Source of the DNA: Shinisaurus crocodilurus
Taxonomy: Eukaryota > Chordata > Lepidosauria > Squamata > Shinisauridae
Length of the DNA: 64,000 nucleotides
Reading direction: 5' to 3'
Assembly (NCBI GenBank): GCA_021292165.1
Contig: CM037877.1
Location: forward strand, 10,531,980-10,595,979
The position numbers were made by a program, and so were the translations under genes. The number at the start of each line of letters is the position of its first letter. The stretch's first letter is position 1. This document shows positions 52,659 to 64,000 of the stretch, in pieces. The notes below the pieces were generated by a model that was given only the letters and a program-made list of their open reading frames with translations, did no database searches and had not been told where the DNA came from.

Positions 52659-52990
52659 TTATTATTTATTTATTATATTTATACCCCACCTTTTTTCCCC
52701 CTGCAAGGAACCCAAGGCAGCTTGCATAATCCTCCTCCTCTCCATTTTATCCTCACAACTACCCTGTGAGGTAGGCTAGGCTGAGAGTCAGCGACTGGCC
52801 CAAAGTCACCCAGTGAGCTTTGTGGCTGAGTGGGGACTAGAACCCAGATCTCCCAAGTCCCAGTTCATCACTCTAACCCAGTGTTCTCCAACCTTGGGTC
52901 CCCAGATGTTTTTGGCTTATGTGTCGGCCAAACACATCTGGGGACCCAAGGTTGGAGAACACTGCTCTAACCACTACGCCACACAGGCTC
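52659..52990 (-). mobile_element. MIR-like SINE interrupted by hAT MITE
   Basis: Inverse of the 7738 copy from (TTTA)n through tcctcacaactaccctgtga, actggcccaaagtcacccag and the tRNA-like head taaccactacgcca. The head is broken at 52879 by the MITE. Confidence 0.93.
52879..52964. mobile_element. Foldback hAT-like MITE, 86 bp, perfect 8-bp TSD
   Basis: Ends cagtgttctccaaccttggg and its exact inverse. ctctaacc is present at 52871-52878 and 52965-52972. The intact SINE has this 8-mer once, which proves target-site duplication. It lacks the middle found in the 135-bp relative at 3893. Confidence 0.96.
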
Positions 52991-53034
52991 TCATCCACCT
53001 TGAGCACCATTTTTGGCAGAAAGGTGGGATGTAA

Positions 53035-54021
53035 ATTAAATAAATAACTACTAATAAACAGTTTTTTTCATTATCTCAGGCAAAAAAAAAGAAAGGCATC
53101 TCGACTCAATATCATTCGTTGAATCTGCCCAACATCCATTACATGGTACTCTTGAATGGCAGGTTTTTGTTTTGTATTTGCCGCAGCACCCTTGTGCAGC
53201 TTGCCAGAGTGGCATGCACTTCAATTGCCCAACCCCAGTTACAGATTCAGAATGCAACGAGTCCATGCCTGAGATGAGAACGATCCCAGTTCCCTTTCGG
53301 CTCAACTAACAATCAGACATTCGGCATCCCTTTACAATTTTAGAATGAAATTTTTAAAAAGGTGAGTGTGTGAACTGTGTAAGCTTTATCTTTCTCCAGC
53401 AGCACTGGCCTCAGGATTACTGATAATTTCCCCATGTGGACTTTGTGCTTTGAAATGTACCATATAGCATTATTCTTTTCTTTCTCTCCCCACACGTCAC
53501 CCCCTCCGTTTTCTGTGCAAGAGAAACTAGCACCAGGCCTGACACACACACCCCCACCCGTTAAGTGCGGTTGTGTTTGAATGCTACGAGGTAAACGTTG
53601 GGAATGACATCTTAAATGGAATCATTAAAGCAGGTGTGGGTATTATTCCAAATGCCTTTGAAGCTTTCTTTTTTTGCACAGCAATGGCACCTTTTTATTT
53701 TCTCTCCCTGTAGCACGCTCTTTTATAAAAGAAGCCGACAACCCATTATTTCTAACTTTCTCTGTTTCCGTGTGTGAACTTGGGGGCAATAGTCAGATCT
53801 CACAGCTGTGTAACCTGTTGGTGGGGAGGGAGGGAAGAAGGATTGAGCAAATAGGAAGAAAAACCCAGAGCCCAAATGGATCTATATTGATGTGTAGGTA
53901 TTTTGCGACTCTAATCGCTGCAACATGTTAAGGAAATTGTAAGCAGGTTGTTAAATCTTGGCTTCAAAGGAGCGCAGTGTAAAGCCATCCATGAGCAGTC
54001 AAAAATAATTTATTTCAATTT
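53035..54021. other. No gene or repeat recognised
   Basis: Unassigned, with few recognisable repeats. Possible unique host sequence near 53640-53945. Confidence 0.35.
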
Positions 54022-54195
54022 GAACATAGGAAACTGCCTTATACTGAACCAGATCATTGGTCCAGCTAGTCCTCTGCAGGTCCAATCTGTCCGCAATGGC
54101 TCTCCAGCATCTTGGGTGAAGAGGACTTGAACCTGGGACCTTCTGCATGCAAACTGCAAATACATTCTATTGCTGAGCTATATCCCTCCCCCTGA
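54022..54195 (-). mobile_element. tRNA-Ala-type SINE, minus orientation
   Basis: aacataggaaactgccttat, cagatcattggtccagctag and the head inverse aacctgggaccttctgcatg ... gctgagctatatccctcccc. Confidence 0.9.
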
Positions 54196-54263
54196 AAACC
54201 ACAGGTGCATCGCATGTGGAAGGTAAGATTAGTTTGGCTCTATCTTACATTTACAGTTGTTCC

Positions 54264-54318
<55 letters not shown>
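54264..54318. repeat. (ATC)n microsatellite
   Basis: About eighteen CAT/ATC units. The 272-residue frame at 54216-55034 runs from this poly-His tract into the following hAT element and is not a gene. Confidence 0.96.
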
Positions 54319-54407
54319 TACCTGCAATCTTGAACACTCCATCTAGGGAGCGTCCCATTGAATTCAGTGGGACACAGAACTTAATACATGGATTGCACTG
54401 CATAATT

Positions 54408-55321
54408 AAGGGATGGGGAAACTCCAGCCTCTGTGCCAGATATAACCCCCAGGAATTCCTCCATCTGGCCCTCCAGCTTCTTTACCAGGTGCCACTCCCT
54501 CTCCCAGGCATTTCCCATTGGTCAGGACTAGAGACAGGCAGCCCTTCTCTAGTGCTGAGTAGGGACCCTGAACCCTTACCTTCAGAGGAGTCTAACCCCT
54601 CATCCTCAGAAGAGGCCCCTGAATTGATGGTTCAGGGAGAGGGTTACACAAAGTCCTCATGGGACTTCCATCTCCTCAGGACCCATCTCCCAAGAAGACC
54701 CCAAGGACCCCCCTGCATCCAGAGGAGGCTGCATTGCCATATTCAGACTCTGAGGACTTCAGCCATGAGGACACCAGATCACCACAGCAAGCCCATGTTG
54801 TTGTTGTTGCAGCCTGAGGCTGCTAAAATATACCAGGCTCCTTTAAGAGAAAATATCTTAATCAATGCAGAGGTGGGACTAACCAACCTAAATGAAGCAA
54901 AACCCCTACTTAAGGCTCAGTCGAGGTTTGCTGCTTGTTGGAGCAATGAGCTTGTCTGCCTCCCAGGCCCAGCCTCACTCAAGAGCTCTCTGTGGTGCTG
55001 TCCTATTCCCATTCCTGCCTCCTGGGAAACTTGATTTCCTCAAGGCCTTGGTGAAAATCTGATCTATAGTGCACATCCTGTAGCCCAGGCCTCACCAGCA
55101 ACCAATGACAATAAGCCATCACTGCAACAGAGGCAGAACAAAACAGGTGGTCCCTTTCTCCATGCAGAGAGAGGTATGGTCACTTGATGACTCACTCTGC
55201 ACAAAGGAGTTGGATGATGTAAGGGGTGCAGCTTTTGGAGGGACATACCTACCTCCCCCGCCATCATCCACCCCCAGGAGGCAATCCACCCCATCAGAGT
55301 CAGAACAGTTCCCCACCCCTG
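54408..55321. mobile_element. Non-autonomous hAT-like element, 914 bp
   Basis: Left end aagggatggggaaactccag (expected cagggatgggg) and right end cagttccccacccctg are inverted. Flanks gcataatt (54400-54407) and gcataaat (55322-55329) match at 7 of 8. A long frame crosses the left part but shows no transposase motif. Confidence 0.8.
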
Positions 55322-55329
55322 GCATAAAT

Positions 55330-56639
55330 GCTTAACTTTGACGAGATGGTGTCCTACATTGTGCAGTTCAACTCCGATAATGCTGACCCGGAAGTAAGAG
55401 TCCCATATGGGAAAATCAAGGGGGCTATAGGGTGCGAGGGACATGCATTTACATGTCATGTCTAATTCAGCTCTAAAGTGGGATTTGAACTGGGGTCTAT
55501 CATGACTCAAGCTAAACCCCTCTCTCCTCTCAATCACACATTGCATGCAACAGAGGTCTCTGCCAGAAGCCATTTTAATTTGTACCTGTTTATTTTTTCC
55601 TGGGTAATCTTAGCTGTGGGGAGCATGCACTCTGCTGAGATCTCTGAGCATTGGAGCTAGGGGATCCAGGGGCAATCTGTAACAAAGTGCTATATTATGC
55701 ATGTAGCCACAATGCAATTACAGCTTCCAAGTGGCCCCCTTGTCTCTGTTTGGGGGCGGCAGGCAGACAACGCTGGAATCCTTGCCTTTTCTGCTTAGTT
55801 GGCTTCTGGTTATTAGGTTCTTGTCTTACAAGTGCAGTGACTAAACCAATTAAGGTCCCATTTAAAGAGGGAGCTCATAAATATTGTACAAAGGTGCTAT
55901 TGACACACCTAAACTTTGAAACAAGAGCATGCAACCATTGGGAAGGCGGAGGTTTCTGAGTGGGGTGGAATGCAGGGGGGGTCGAAAGGAATTAAAGGTT
56001 CCAAGACAAGGCACTGTGACTTCTGCTGTGTGAATAAATTTCCTTAATCAAAAAGGGAGTCCTGCTCGTCTGTGCTTCGACTGCTCATTTGATATATCCC
56101 CCACCCCCGTCATATCCCACTTCGACATAAACCACACAATGATAAACCATCTGGATTGCAAAGTGACACCGCTGTGTTCTAATTCCTCCAGAATGATAAG
56201 GCTCTCAGAACATTCTCCTCATGTTTATTAGAATTTATCGGCGGCAAACAGCGTGGAGACTTAATTGATTTCGGTTACGGGGCCAAGTTGGCGCATCCAA
56301 AACTTGTCAATGTTCAGCCCTACCTCCACAGGTTTTGCTCGCTGGAGCAGAGTGCTGGGTCTGTGGCGGGCTACAGATGTTCCAAGAGAGGAATGGCACC
56401 TGTGCGTGTGCTTCGCAGAGTTCACTTTTTTTTTTGCAGATGTGATAGGTGGGTTGAGAAGCTTCCGAGATGAATTAAGGGCAGAAAAGAGGAGACTGCA
56501 ACAAAATCTTGCAGTGCAGTTTGCTTGTGTTCAGGATTCCAGACAACCAGCCTTTTCGAAGATATGCCCTACTCCAATAGATATACATAATATCTATTAT
56601 GTATATTGTACTGTTTTTATATAATTTTTAATATTATTG
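55330..56639. other. No gene or repeat recognised
   Basis: Includes a possible non-repetitive block near 56120-56290. No exon supported by motif or frame. Confidence 0.35.
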
Positions 56640-56770
56640 ATGATTTAATTTTATTTTTAACTTTTGTAATTTTCTATTTTTGTTTTAATTGTATGGGTTT
56701 TAAAGGCTGTGAGCCGCCTTGGGTCCCAGTGTTGGGAGGAAGGTGGGATATAAATAAATGAATAAATAAT
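56640..56770 (+). mobile_element. L2-type 3' end
   Basis: gctgtgagccgccttgggtc, ggaggaaggtgggatataaa and an (AAATGAAT)n tail match L2/MIR-like SINE 3' ends. Confidence 0.65.
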
Positions 56771-57427
56771 AGTCAGTAGTCTTCCTGCTGGGATTTTTTT
56801 CCTCCTTCCTCAGGGTTTTGTTGTCATCATTTTTGATTCGTTACTTTGTTTGTTTTGGTACTTTTAAAAAATCTTGGGATTCTTCCAAGCTGGCTGATGC
56901 CTCCCTCTTGTGCATGAGCCATGTTGTTATTGCTACATATGTATTGGCACTTGGAGAACTGAGTTCACTGTGGTGTGTGTGTGTGTGTGTAAAAATGTGA
57001 ATGATATGCTGAGAGGTGACTTAGACCTTATGCAGAATGAGTTAAGAGACTGGGCTAGTAGAATTTGGCACTGTACCATGCCCAATTACAGGCCAGGTAT
57101 CATATTTTTAATGCTCCCTGCATGTAGTAAGATAGCATATCAGATAGAAAGATTTAATGTATCCCTAATGTGTAGCTTGCTACATATAAGGAGATTTATG
57201 TAGGGAGTCTTATGTGAGGGAGGATTGCAGGAAAAAAAATGTGACACACACACACACTCACACACACACTGCATTCTGCAGTGGTATAGTTCATTCTGTC
57301 ACCTCATTTTGTACAATTGGGATTTTTGGGATTGATTGAAACAACTTCCAGCTGGGAGGTAGATATAAAGCAGAGAGAGACCAGCTCAATGTGCAAGATA
57401 CATTAAGCCCTGAGGGCAGGTCCACAC
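56771..57427. other. No gene recognised; (GT)n and (CA)n tracts
   Basis: (GT)n at 56973-56990 and (CA)n at about 57243-57269. Otherwise unassigned. Confidence 0.4.
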
Positions 57428-57570
57428 ATTTATTTATTTTTTATTTTACAACATTTCTATACCGCCTGTCATGTACAACACATCCAGGTGGTTTACACTG
57501 ATACAACCATAAATTAGACTATAATGATCAACAATGCAATACAACCAGCAGCCGTGAATTAAAAATAATA
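57428..57570 (-). mobile_element. L2-type 3' end fragment
   Basis: A (TTTA)n-like tail, then acatttctataccgcctgtc and aggtggtttacac resemble the inverse L2 3' end at 13871. Confidence 0.6.
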
Positions 57571-57904
57571 AAGACAGGTGCCACACATCGTCAAACGCCG
57601 GGAAGAAACACACATGCCTTAACACACCAGTGGTTTTCTCATCCATTTTCTTACTCAAAACAACAACAACAACCTGGATGAGAACTGTCCCTATTGTGTG
57701 GCTGTTTGATGAACGTCTGATCTGCAAAAGCTCATTCCCGCATGCAGTTGATGAATGCTGAATATGCACATGAGAACCAGCCCTTAAAGTTCCTCAGCCT
57801 TAAAGGAAGCATGTATGGCCAGGGGAAAGGGATGCAGGGTGACGGAGAGTAGTCAAAGGACTAGGACAAGAAATTAGGGTCAAAGCTGATGTTACACCCT
57901 AGAC

Positions 57905-57953
57905 CAGGGGAGCACACCTTTTGTCTCAGGGGTCACATGTAGCCCCTTCGGCC

Positions 57954-57992
<39 letters not shown>

Positions 57993-58712
57993 CATCATCA
58001 TCATCATCTCACCTTTTTCGCAGTACTGAGACTCAAGGTGGCTTTACAACATTAAAACTTGTACAATCAGAACACATAAATAGAAATATACAGAAGTTAA
58101 AAATATAATTAAATCATCTATAATATTAAAATTATATAAAATATCAAAATTAAAACAGCAACAACAATATGAAAAACAGTGCTAATCCATCACATTATCA
58201 CAGGTCCAGACTATTCCCAAAGGCCTGCCAGAACAAAAAGGGTTTTGCCTGCCTCCGAAAACATAACAAGGAGGATGCCACTCTAGCCTCCCTGGGAAGG
58301 GAACTCCAGAGCATTGGGGCAGCCACCGAGAAGGCCCTCTGCCGCATTCTTGCCAGGCATGTCTGTGATGTCGGTGGAACCAAGAGAAGGGCCTCTCCTG
58401 AAGATCTCAGGGTACGGGCAGGCTCATAAAGGAAAATATGCAGGCCATGTCCATGAAGCCACTAAATTGCCTCCCCCAGCATTCCTGATACACATCGTTC
58501 TTTCACTGCTGGTAGCAGCAATTAGGAAAGAGCCCATCTCTATCATGATTGCTAGGAGAGGGGGTGGAGAGAAGGGTCCCCATCCAGATCACTTTCTTCC
58601 CTCCACTGTTAGCAACGAGGATGCTCTGTTTCAGGGATGTGTGCGCGCAACAAGCAGTCCCTGAGCCAGCATAACACGCAGCCCTCGGAACCGAAAAGGC
58701 TATGCACCTCTG
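57905..58712. mobile_element. Non-autonomous hAT-like element hosting an L2 fragment
   Basis: Left caggggagcacaccttttg and right ccgaaaaggctatgcacctctg are inverted relatives. Flanks ccctagac (57897-57904) and tcctagac (58713-58720) match at 7 of 8. The interior contains a minus-strand L2 fragment. Confidence 0.75.
57958..58435 (-). mobile_element. L2 LINE 3' fragment inside hAT
   Basis: An (ATT)n(ATC)n run at 57954-58007, then ctcaaggtggctttacaaca. The minus frame RMRQRAFSVAAPMLWSSLPR near 58340 is the L2 C-terminal block also present at 14096 and 43818. Confidence 0.8.
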
Positions 58713-58760
58713 TCCTAGACACATTTGTTGATCTTTTAAAATAATCCTTTTCCTCTAGGC

Positions 58761-58896
58761 CAGGGCTCTCCAACCTTGGGTCCACAGATATCGCTGGCCT
58801 ACAGCTCCCAGCATACCTAGCCAGCATAGCTAATGGCAAGGGATTCTGGGAGCTGTGGTCCTGCAACATCTGGGGACCCAAGGTTGGAGAGCCCTG
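58761..58896. mobile_element. Foldback hAT-like MITE, 136 bp
   Basis: Ends cagggctctccaaccttggg and cccaaggttggagagccctg are exact inverses. The centre carries tacagctcccagcat and attctgggagctgtgg arms. Flanks ctctaggc and ttctagcc match at 6 of 8. Confidence 0.87.
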
Positions 58897-59613
58897 TTCT
58901 AGCCTGATTATGTGGCCCTTCCCCCTTCCTTGGATTCAGATGTACAGTCCCTAGTAACATCTCCACCGTCTTTCCCTTATGGAAGCCAGTGGCTCCAGAA
59001 CAAGACAGGGGCCCTTTAGAAAAGCACAGCCTACTCCTCCAAGGAGGCAAGGCCAACTTTAGTACAGGCCTTGTCAATCCTGCATAAGGCTTCAGAAGAC
59101 CTCAGCTCTCTGCTATGACAACATCTCTCTACAGTTCAGGCAGCAGGCCCACCAGGAGATGTCCATGGTCCTGAATTCTGTTTAAAGCTACCTGCCTTGA
59201 TTTGCCCTGAGTCTGCCTGACTCAGCATGCCTGGAAGAGACTCTGTTAGACTGTTTCCACTTCCCCTGCAAGCCCCAGTGAAACAGGATAGGTAGCCAGT
59301 GCCCTCATAATCTCCTGAATGGCATTGGAGACTAGAGCCCTGCTCTAGGCTATGGTACCAAGAAGAACCCATGAGACCGACTGCACATTTCACATCATGT
59401 GTAGATAGATTGGCCTTTATTTGCACAACTGTAGGAGGTGGAGCTATGTAGATCCACCCTCACGGGGGGGGGGCTATACCGGTATAGATCTGTCTAAGGA
59501 ATAGCATGTGTCCACCAGCACATGTGAGCTTTGACTGCACGGCGGTGGAGAAACCTCTCCATTGCTGAGTTGCAGTGAGAAGTCATGGAATGCTCTGTAA
59601 CATTTTAATGATT
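58897..59613. other. No gene or repeat recognised
   Basis: Unassigned; no exon supported. Confidence 0.35.
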
Positions 59614-59690
59614 GTGGGAGGGACCATAGCTCCGTGACTGAGCACGAGTTTTCCATATTGAAGAAGCAAGTCTCAATCCCTGCAAGAGAT
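59614..59690 (+). mobile_element. tRNA-Ala-type SINE head only
   Basis: gggagggaccatagctccgt and a degraded B box tctcaatccctgc. It stops where the body would begin. Confidence 0.55.
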
Positions 59691-59706
59691 TTATAGAACT
59701 GTGAGT

Positions 59707-60326
59707 AGGGGTATGTGAATCCACAAAACTCAAGCTCACCGAAGGTCTCCAAATTCCATGTTGAAACTAGTTCTGACTACAGTCTGTATCAGATTGAAAG
59801 CTATGCTTGATTGCAGTTTTTCATGAAAATCCTTGCATATTTTCATTTGCATTTTCCCCAATGTACGCATCAATTGTGCTCACCTTTGAAATAGATTTCA
59901 TAGATCATAGAGTTGGAAGGGGCCTACAAGGCCATCGAGTCCAACCCCCTGCTCAATGCAGGAAACTAGTGGAGGGGTCTCCCATCCAAGTAATAACCAG
60001 GCCTGACCCTGCTTAGCTTTCCACACTCAGAGAAGCTGAGCCAGCATAAGCCACAGGCCTGTACGTACACATTGTACTCCCATTGCTTGAAGCGAAGCTC
60101 TGTGCATTTTTCAAAAGTACACATTTTTCATGCACATTGTTCAAAAGTGTGCATGCTGTTGAACACTTTTTACTTTTGGGGGGGTCCATGAATCACATTG
60201 CAAGCTCAGAAATATATGGACTTTGTCCACAGATTACATCCAAGTCCGTGTTCAGTCTGGAAGGTGTGAACTGGGTAAATCCTGATCAAAAATGAACTGA
60301 AGCAAATTTCTCATGCATCCCTATTA
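59707..60326 (+). repeat. TAGGG-family element, split by 5S-CR1 SINE
   Basis: Starts agtaggggtatgtgaatcc and ends aatttctcatgcatcccta, inverted at the termini. In inverse orientation it aligns with the split copy at 16652-18020 (tgatcaggattta, gactgaacacggacttgg). No frame of note. Confidence 0.65.
59892..60061 (-). mobile_element. 5S-rRNA/CR1 chimeric SINE, copy C
   Basis: Inverse 5S box C at 59976-59992 and box A at 60005-60019. The CR1-type tail tagagttggaaggggcctac and ggccatcgagtccaaccccc occupies 59909-59951. It is the cleanest of the three copies and lies in a DNA-element host. Confidence 0.88.
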
Positions 60327-62411
60327 AATTCAGTGACATATTTGAGTAGGCGTGCATAGGATTGTGATGTTTCTCCCTAGCTCAGAAAACTATAGTCCCT
60401 TGGGAAGAGGGAATGACAATTAAACCAGTTTATGTCTGTAATTATTAGGGACAAGAGAGGAATGGAACAGTACCACTCTGTACTTTGGATTTCAGTATCT
60501 GATTGGTTGCATTCTGGGGCCTGCTGTGGTCTTCTTTGTGCTTGACATAACTATAACTAAAATATTATTAATTATATCTGCCCATAACAATAGGATTGCA
60601 GGTCAAATGTTTGGATTACACTATAAACTATCTCCCTGTTGAGATCAATGGAGATATATAATGCACCATTGTGCAATTTCACATATTTTTTGAGGGGGGT
60701 AGAGTGGTGGGATTAAAACTGTTTTTATTTATTTATTTATTTAAAAGATTGTAGCAATTCCTGAAAAACATTCTCAAAATATTCCTCCAGAATATTCCTC
60801 TGATCTCTAAACCATGCTGGAAATACAGAAATGCAAAAGCGGGGTTGGAATCCCATCAAGATGGGTTCTGTAAGAGACCCTCATGGTAAGGTTACTTAGT
60901 ATTTGTGGCACCACTAATATATATGGGGCTTTAGAGAACAAAAAGAAAGACAGGTCCCTGCCTCCTAGGAATTTACAATCCAAATTGGCAGTGTGGATAT
61001 GCACCCTACGTGATTGTGCAAGTTCACATCCCATTTCCTTTTTTTTTTTTAATTTTATTTATATTTTTTTAAATGAACACACATACAAACCCCCCCCCCC
61101 ATAAACCTACAAATCATAAACTCCAAGTGCACCCGTCACCCCGGGGCCAAAACCAATTCTATCCACATAATTCATTATTAATCTATATTCCAAAAATCAC
61201 ATCCCATTTCCACCCTTGAAAGACTGCTCCATAATCTCTTGAGCATGTAGGGAACAGGCTGTGGTTAGTCAGCAGGAAGAAAAAAGCAGTGTTTTGCACA
61301 TTTTCCAAGGCGGCTCTTCTTTATCATGACGACTCCCTAAATTCCGGGACTCAGTCAGCCCTGGCGTTCCAAGGTTGTTGTTTGTCGGTTGGTCGAAATG
61401 AAGCCCAGAAATCGACAGCAGCAACTTCTCTCCTCTCTGCATGTTGCTGTTGTTTTTAGATCTTGGATGCCAAATGGAAAATATTGTTTTGGTGTGTGTG
61501 TGTGTGTGTGTTTTAAGTGAGCATCATCTGCTCTCTGGCAGGCTCCTCAGGCAAGTTATGTCGGCAGCAGCGTTGCCTCTGGGCCTTACTCAGTGACATG
61601 CTGAGGCTATTAACGGGAAGCCCAAGCTGTCGGCCCTGCCGAATCCGATTGTCTTTGACTTGCCTTCCTGCTTGCACTGCTCAGCATCTCTTGCATTTTA
61701 AAATGAGCCTCTTCCGTGCAGGCAGATCACCCCTGCGTCCCGTAGCACACAGCCTGAGTGCCCCAGTCTGAGTTCCTCCTTCTAGTCTGAGTGCCTCCTT
61801 TAGGGAGGGGTATCTGTTGTTACACCAGTGATCTCCCTAGTTCTTTGAATACCCGACAAAGGGCTTTACAAGAACAGCCAGGATAGAGGTCTGTCACTGG
61901 CTCCCAATTTTAAATCAGTATCTGAAAAAAAAAAAATGTGCCTCCCCGCATCCTTTCCTGTCTGTGCAGTGCATCTCTCAGACCTGACTCTGTTTCCACA
62001 CCCCTAGCTTCCCCTTTGTGGAAGAGCAGCTCTCCAAGCAAGCGCAAGGCATGGAATACTGCCGTAATGAAGGGAAAGCACTCTGCAAATGCTCATGGGA
62101 CACTTTGCTCTGAGGCTCTATTGCTGCACACAGTTAGGAACACTCAGCCTCAGATGCCATGTTTTGTTGTTGTTTTTGAAAACAGAAAATGAGCAACTCT
62201 AAGGGATCAGAGAAAGGTGGGTGGAACCAGCCCAGAGAATGGGAAGGTGACTTAGAACCAGTAGGCAACAGCTCCGTAAGTGAGACATGATGGCTGAGAG
62301 ATTGGGGTTCTCTTGCCCGATACCCAGAGGGCCCCCAGTTCCAGATTGCCCATGGCTAGTGTAGGGACAGGCAGAAGGCTATTTTCTCCAGAGAGGCTCA
62401 TGGAAAGAAAT
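60327..62411. other. No gene recognised; LINE-tail scraps and microsatellites
   Basis: (TTTA)n at about 60725-60743, a C10 run near 61090 and (GT)n at 61493-61511. Segment 60940-61010 (gacaggtccctgcctcctag) resembles an L2 3' end. No exon supported. Confidence 0.35.
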
Positions 62412-62441
62412 GTGGTTGGTTGGTTGGTTGGTTGGTTGATT
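62412..62441. repeat. (TTGG)n microsatellite
   Basis: Six to seven GGTT units. Confidence 0.93.
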
Positions 62442-62567
62442 TAAATTGCTACAACAAAGGCTCCTGGAAGAGGCCAGGAAATAAGTTGGAGGCTCAATGG
62501 GAGCGGCAGGTTGGTCCCTGTAGAGATGGAGCTATGGAAAGTAACAAGACTACATCATGCCTTGAAG

Positions 62568-62745
62568 GTTCGTAGAATCATAGCCTTGGAAGGGCTCTTT
62601 TAAACCATCTAGTCCACCTCCACCACCGCCCCTGCTTGATGCAGAAAACCCGGAACTAGAGTATTTCCAACAGACGTCTGTCCAGTCTCTGCTTGAAGAC
62701 TTCCAGTGAACCACGCACCAGTTCCATGACATAAACAGGGTTCCC
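62568..62745 (-). mobile_element. CR1 3' end, different subfamily
   Basis: tagaatcatagccttggaag at the 3' terminus, then ccatctagtccacctccacc and acgtctgtccagtctctgct. It matches the CR1 3' UTR plan but diverges from the young copies, so it belongs to an older subfamily. Confidence 0.8.
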
Positions 62746-63276
62746 AATCATGTGGAGGATTGTATGAACCAGAGCAAGACTGGTGACGGAAGGTGCCGAT
62801 CAGTCAGGGCCCGCGGCATCACCGAGAAAACACACAGAGAGAGAGAGACCAGCACCCTCACCCCAGAATCCCCAGTGGAATTCTGCAACTGTTCTCAAAG
62901 TGCTTCCAGTTTTTCTTATGTAAAGGGTGACTGTACATTTGTATGTGACGGAACCAGTGTCTGATTTGTTATGAAGTGTGTGTTTTGGGTAGCCCCATTC
63001 AGATCTAATGCCCCAACAGGATATATATGTGCGTGTAAGAGGCATGGGGCCATGAGCATTGGCCCTGCCTCCAACATGTGGGGCTGGTGCATGCCCCACC
63101 AGCTCCACACCATTCATCCTTGCCCTCCCTACATTGAGCAGGGAGGTCTGCAGGGGGCTTCTACTCATGTCTGCTTGAGACCCTCCCACGATTGGGAATC
63201 CTGCTGAAGCCAGTTCCCCAATCATATGGACTCCCCCTTCAGACCTTGCTGCTCAGCCAGGAAGCATGGGGCTGCC
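62746..63276. other. No gene or repeat recognised
   Basis: Unassigned. Confidence 0.3.
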
Positions 63277-63676
63277 AGTAGGGATGTATGAGAATTTCAT
63301 TTTTGCTTTCAAGAAATGCAAGCACGCCCCACTCGAAGCTCCAAGTGCGAGCACGTGTCCGCCAAAAATATTTGTAAATTGTTGGACGCATGCTCATGTT
63401 TGTCTCGTTCCCCAATTCCCAGTTTGATTTGGGCAAAATTTCCAAATTGTCACAAATGCCCTGCCTGCATAGCCTGAATCAGCTCTGCTTTAGCCTACGG
63501 AAGAAATTTGTGCAAATCTTCCTTTCGATCATTGCTTGATTTGCGCGAGTTTCCCGTTTGCTCAGAGTGAGCAGTGATCACAAACACGAATGGGAACCAG
63601 GCATGAGACGAGCAGCAAGACAATGTTCGGAGAATCCTAGAGATCTCGAACATCACTCGTCACCCATCCCTACGAG
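63277..63676 (+). repeat. TAGGGATG-family element
   Basis: Starts tagggatgtatgagaatttc and ends gtcacccatcccta, inverted termini. gggaaccaggcatgagacg is shared with 38550. A clear TSD is not visible. Confidence 0.6.
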
Positions 63677-64000
63677 CCCTGGGGCCCCTTACACATGTTT
63701 CTATAATTTGTTCAGGTATAATGCCTGAACAGGACTTGAGTGCAAGGAAAATTACTCAGACAGTGAGGTCCTGGCATAACCTGTATTAACAGGTTACACC
63801 CATCTTAATCCTGAGCAAAGTTATTTCCTCGGTGAAGAAGGTCGATGTAGTTGTGTGCCTTAACTTCAATATGAGGCAACAACTCCGCCTGCGTTCCAGC
63901 TGGGAAATAAAATATTGGCCATGTACATGAAGAAATAGTATGTTTTGTTATCACACAGCTCCTGAAAAATCATCAAATCTTTCCAATTCCCTCCCTGTCT
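63677..64000. other. No gene or repeat recognised
   Basis: Unassigned sequence to the window edge. Confidence 0.3.

Noticed and set aside
54216..55034. Longest plus-strand open frame (272 residues) as a gene
   Set aside because: It starts in an (ATC)n microsatellite (poly-His) and runs into a hAT element. No domain or transposase motif is visible.

Overview
This is vertebrate nuclear DNA, most probably from a squamate reptile and more likely a lizard than a snake. The clues are the mix of repeats: several CR1 and L2 LINEs with readable reverse transcriptase (RT) segments, an L1 split by younger insertions, SINEs with tRNA-Ala heads, MIR-like SINEs with L2-type tails, 5S-rRNA-headed SINEs, and a large set of non-autonomous hAT-like elements with visible 8-bp target-site duplications (TSDs). 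The species assignment is an inference from repeat content. I found no convincing host exon, rRNA or tRNA gene, or CpG-island promoter. The window reads as intergenic or deep intronic DNA in which most recognisable sequence is mobile. The long open frames are either LINE relics or frames through microsatellites and other repeats. Layout: 1-10 kb holds a CR1 3' end, a hAT element, a Harbinger-like MITE, foldback elements and a split L1 fragment. 10-20 kb holds the first 5S-CR1 SINE, an L2 RT relic, two LTR-like units in the same orientation, a possible conserved noncoding block and a 5S-L2 SINE. 20-30 kb holds a hAT element with unusual GAGTC-rich ends, a Penelope-like hammerhead relic and another hAT with a perfect TSD. 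29-36.5 kb is a nested complex: an L1 split by a young CR1, an LTR and a DNA element, with a solo LTR of the same family in the opposite orientation nearby. 36.7-43 kb holds an L2 relic and a long CR1 (ORF1, endonuclease and RT parts) with a hAT, a 5S-CR1 SINE and a MIR-like SINE inside it. 43-53 kb holds L2 and CR1 relics, a 467-bp near-identical duplication of a composite repeat, and a SINE split by a hAT MITE. 53-64 kb holds more hAT elements, the third 5S-CR1 SINE, a CR1 tail and unassigned sequence. The repeats work together as an insertion record. CR1 RT probably mobilised the 5S-CR1 SINE, which shares its 3' tail. L2-type RT probably mobilised the MIR-like and 5S-L2 SINEs. hAT transposase supplied from elsewhere moved the CAG...CTG elements. 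The strongest candidates for something undescribed are the 5S-rRNA/CR1 chimeric SINE (three copies), the second 5S head on an L2-type tail, the GAGTC-array hAT element with a perfect 8-bp TSD, and the flanked 467-bp composite duplication.
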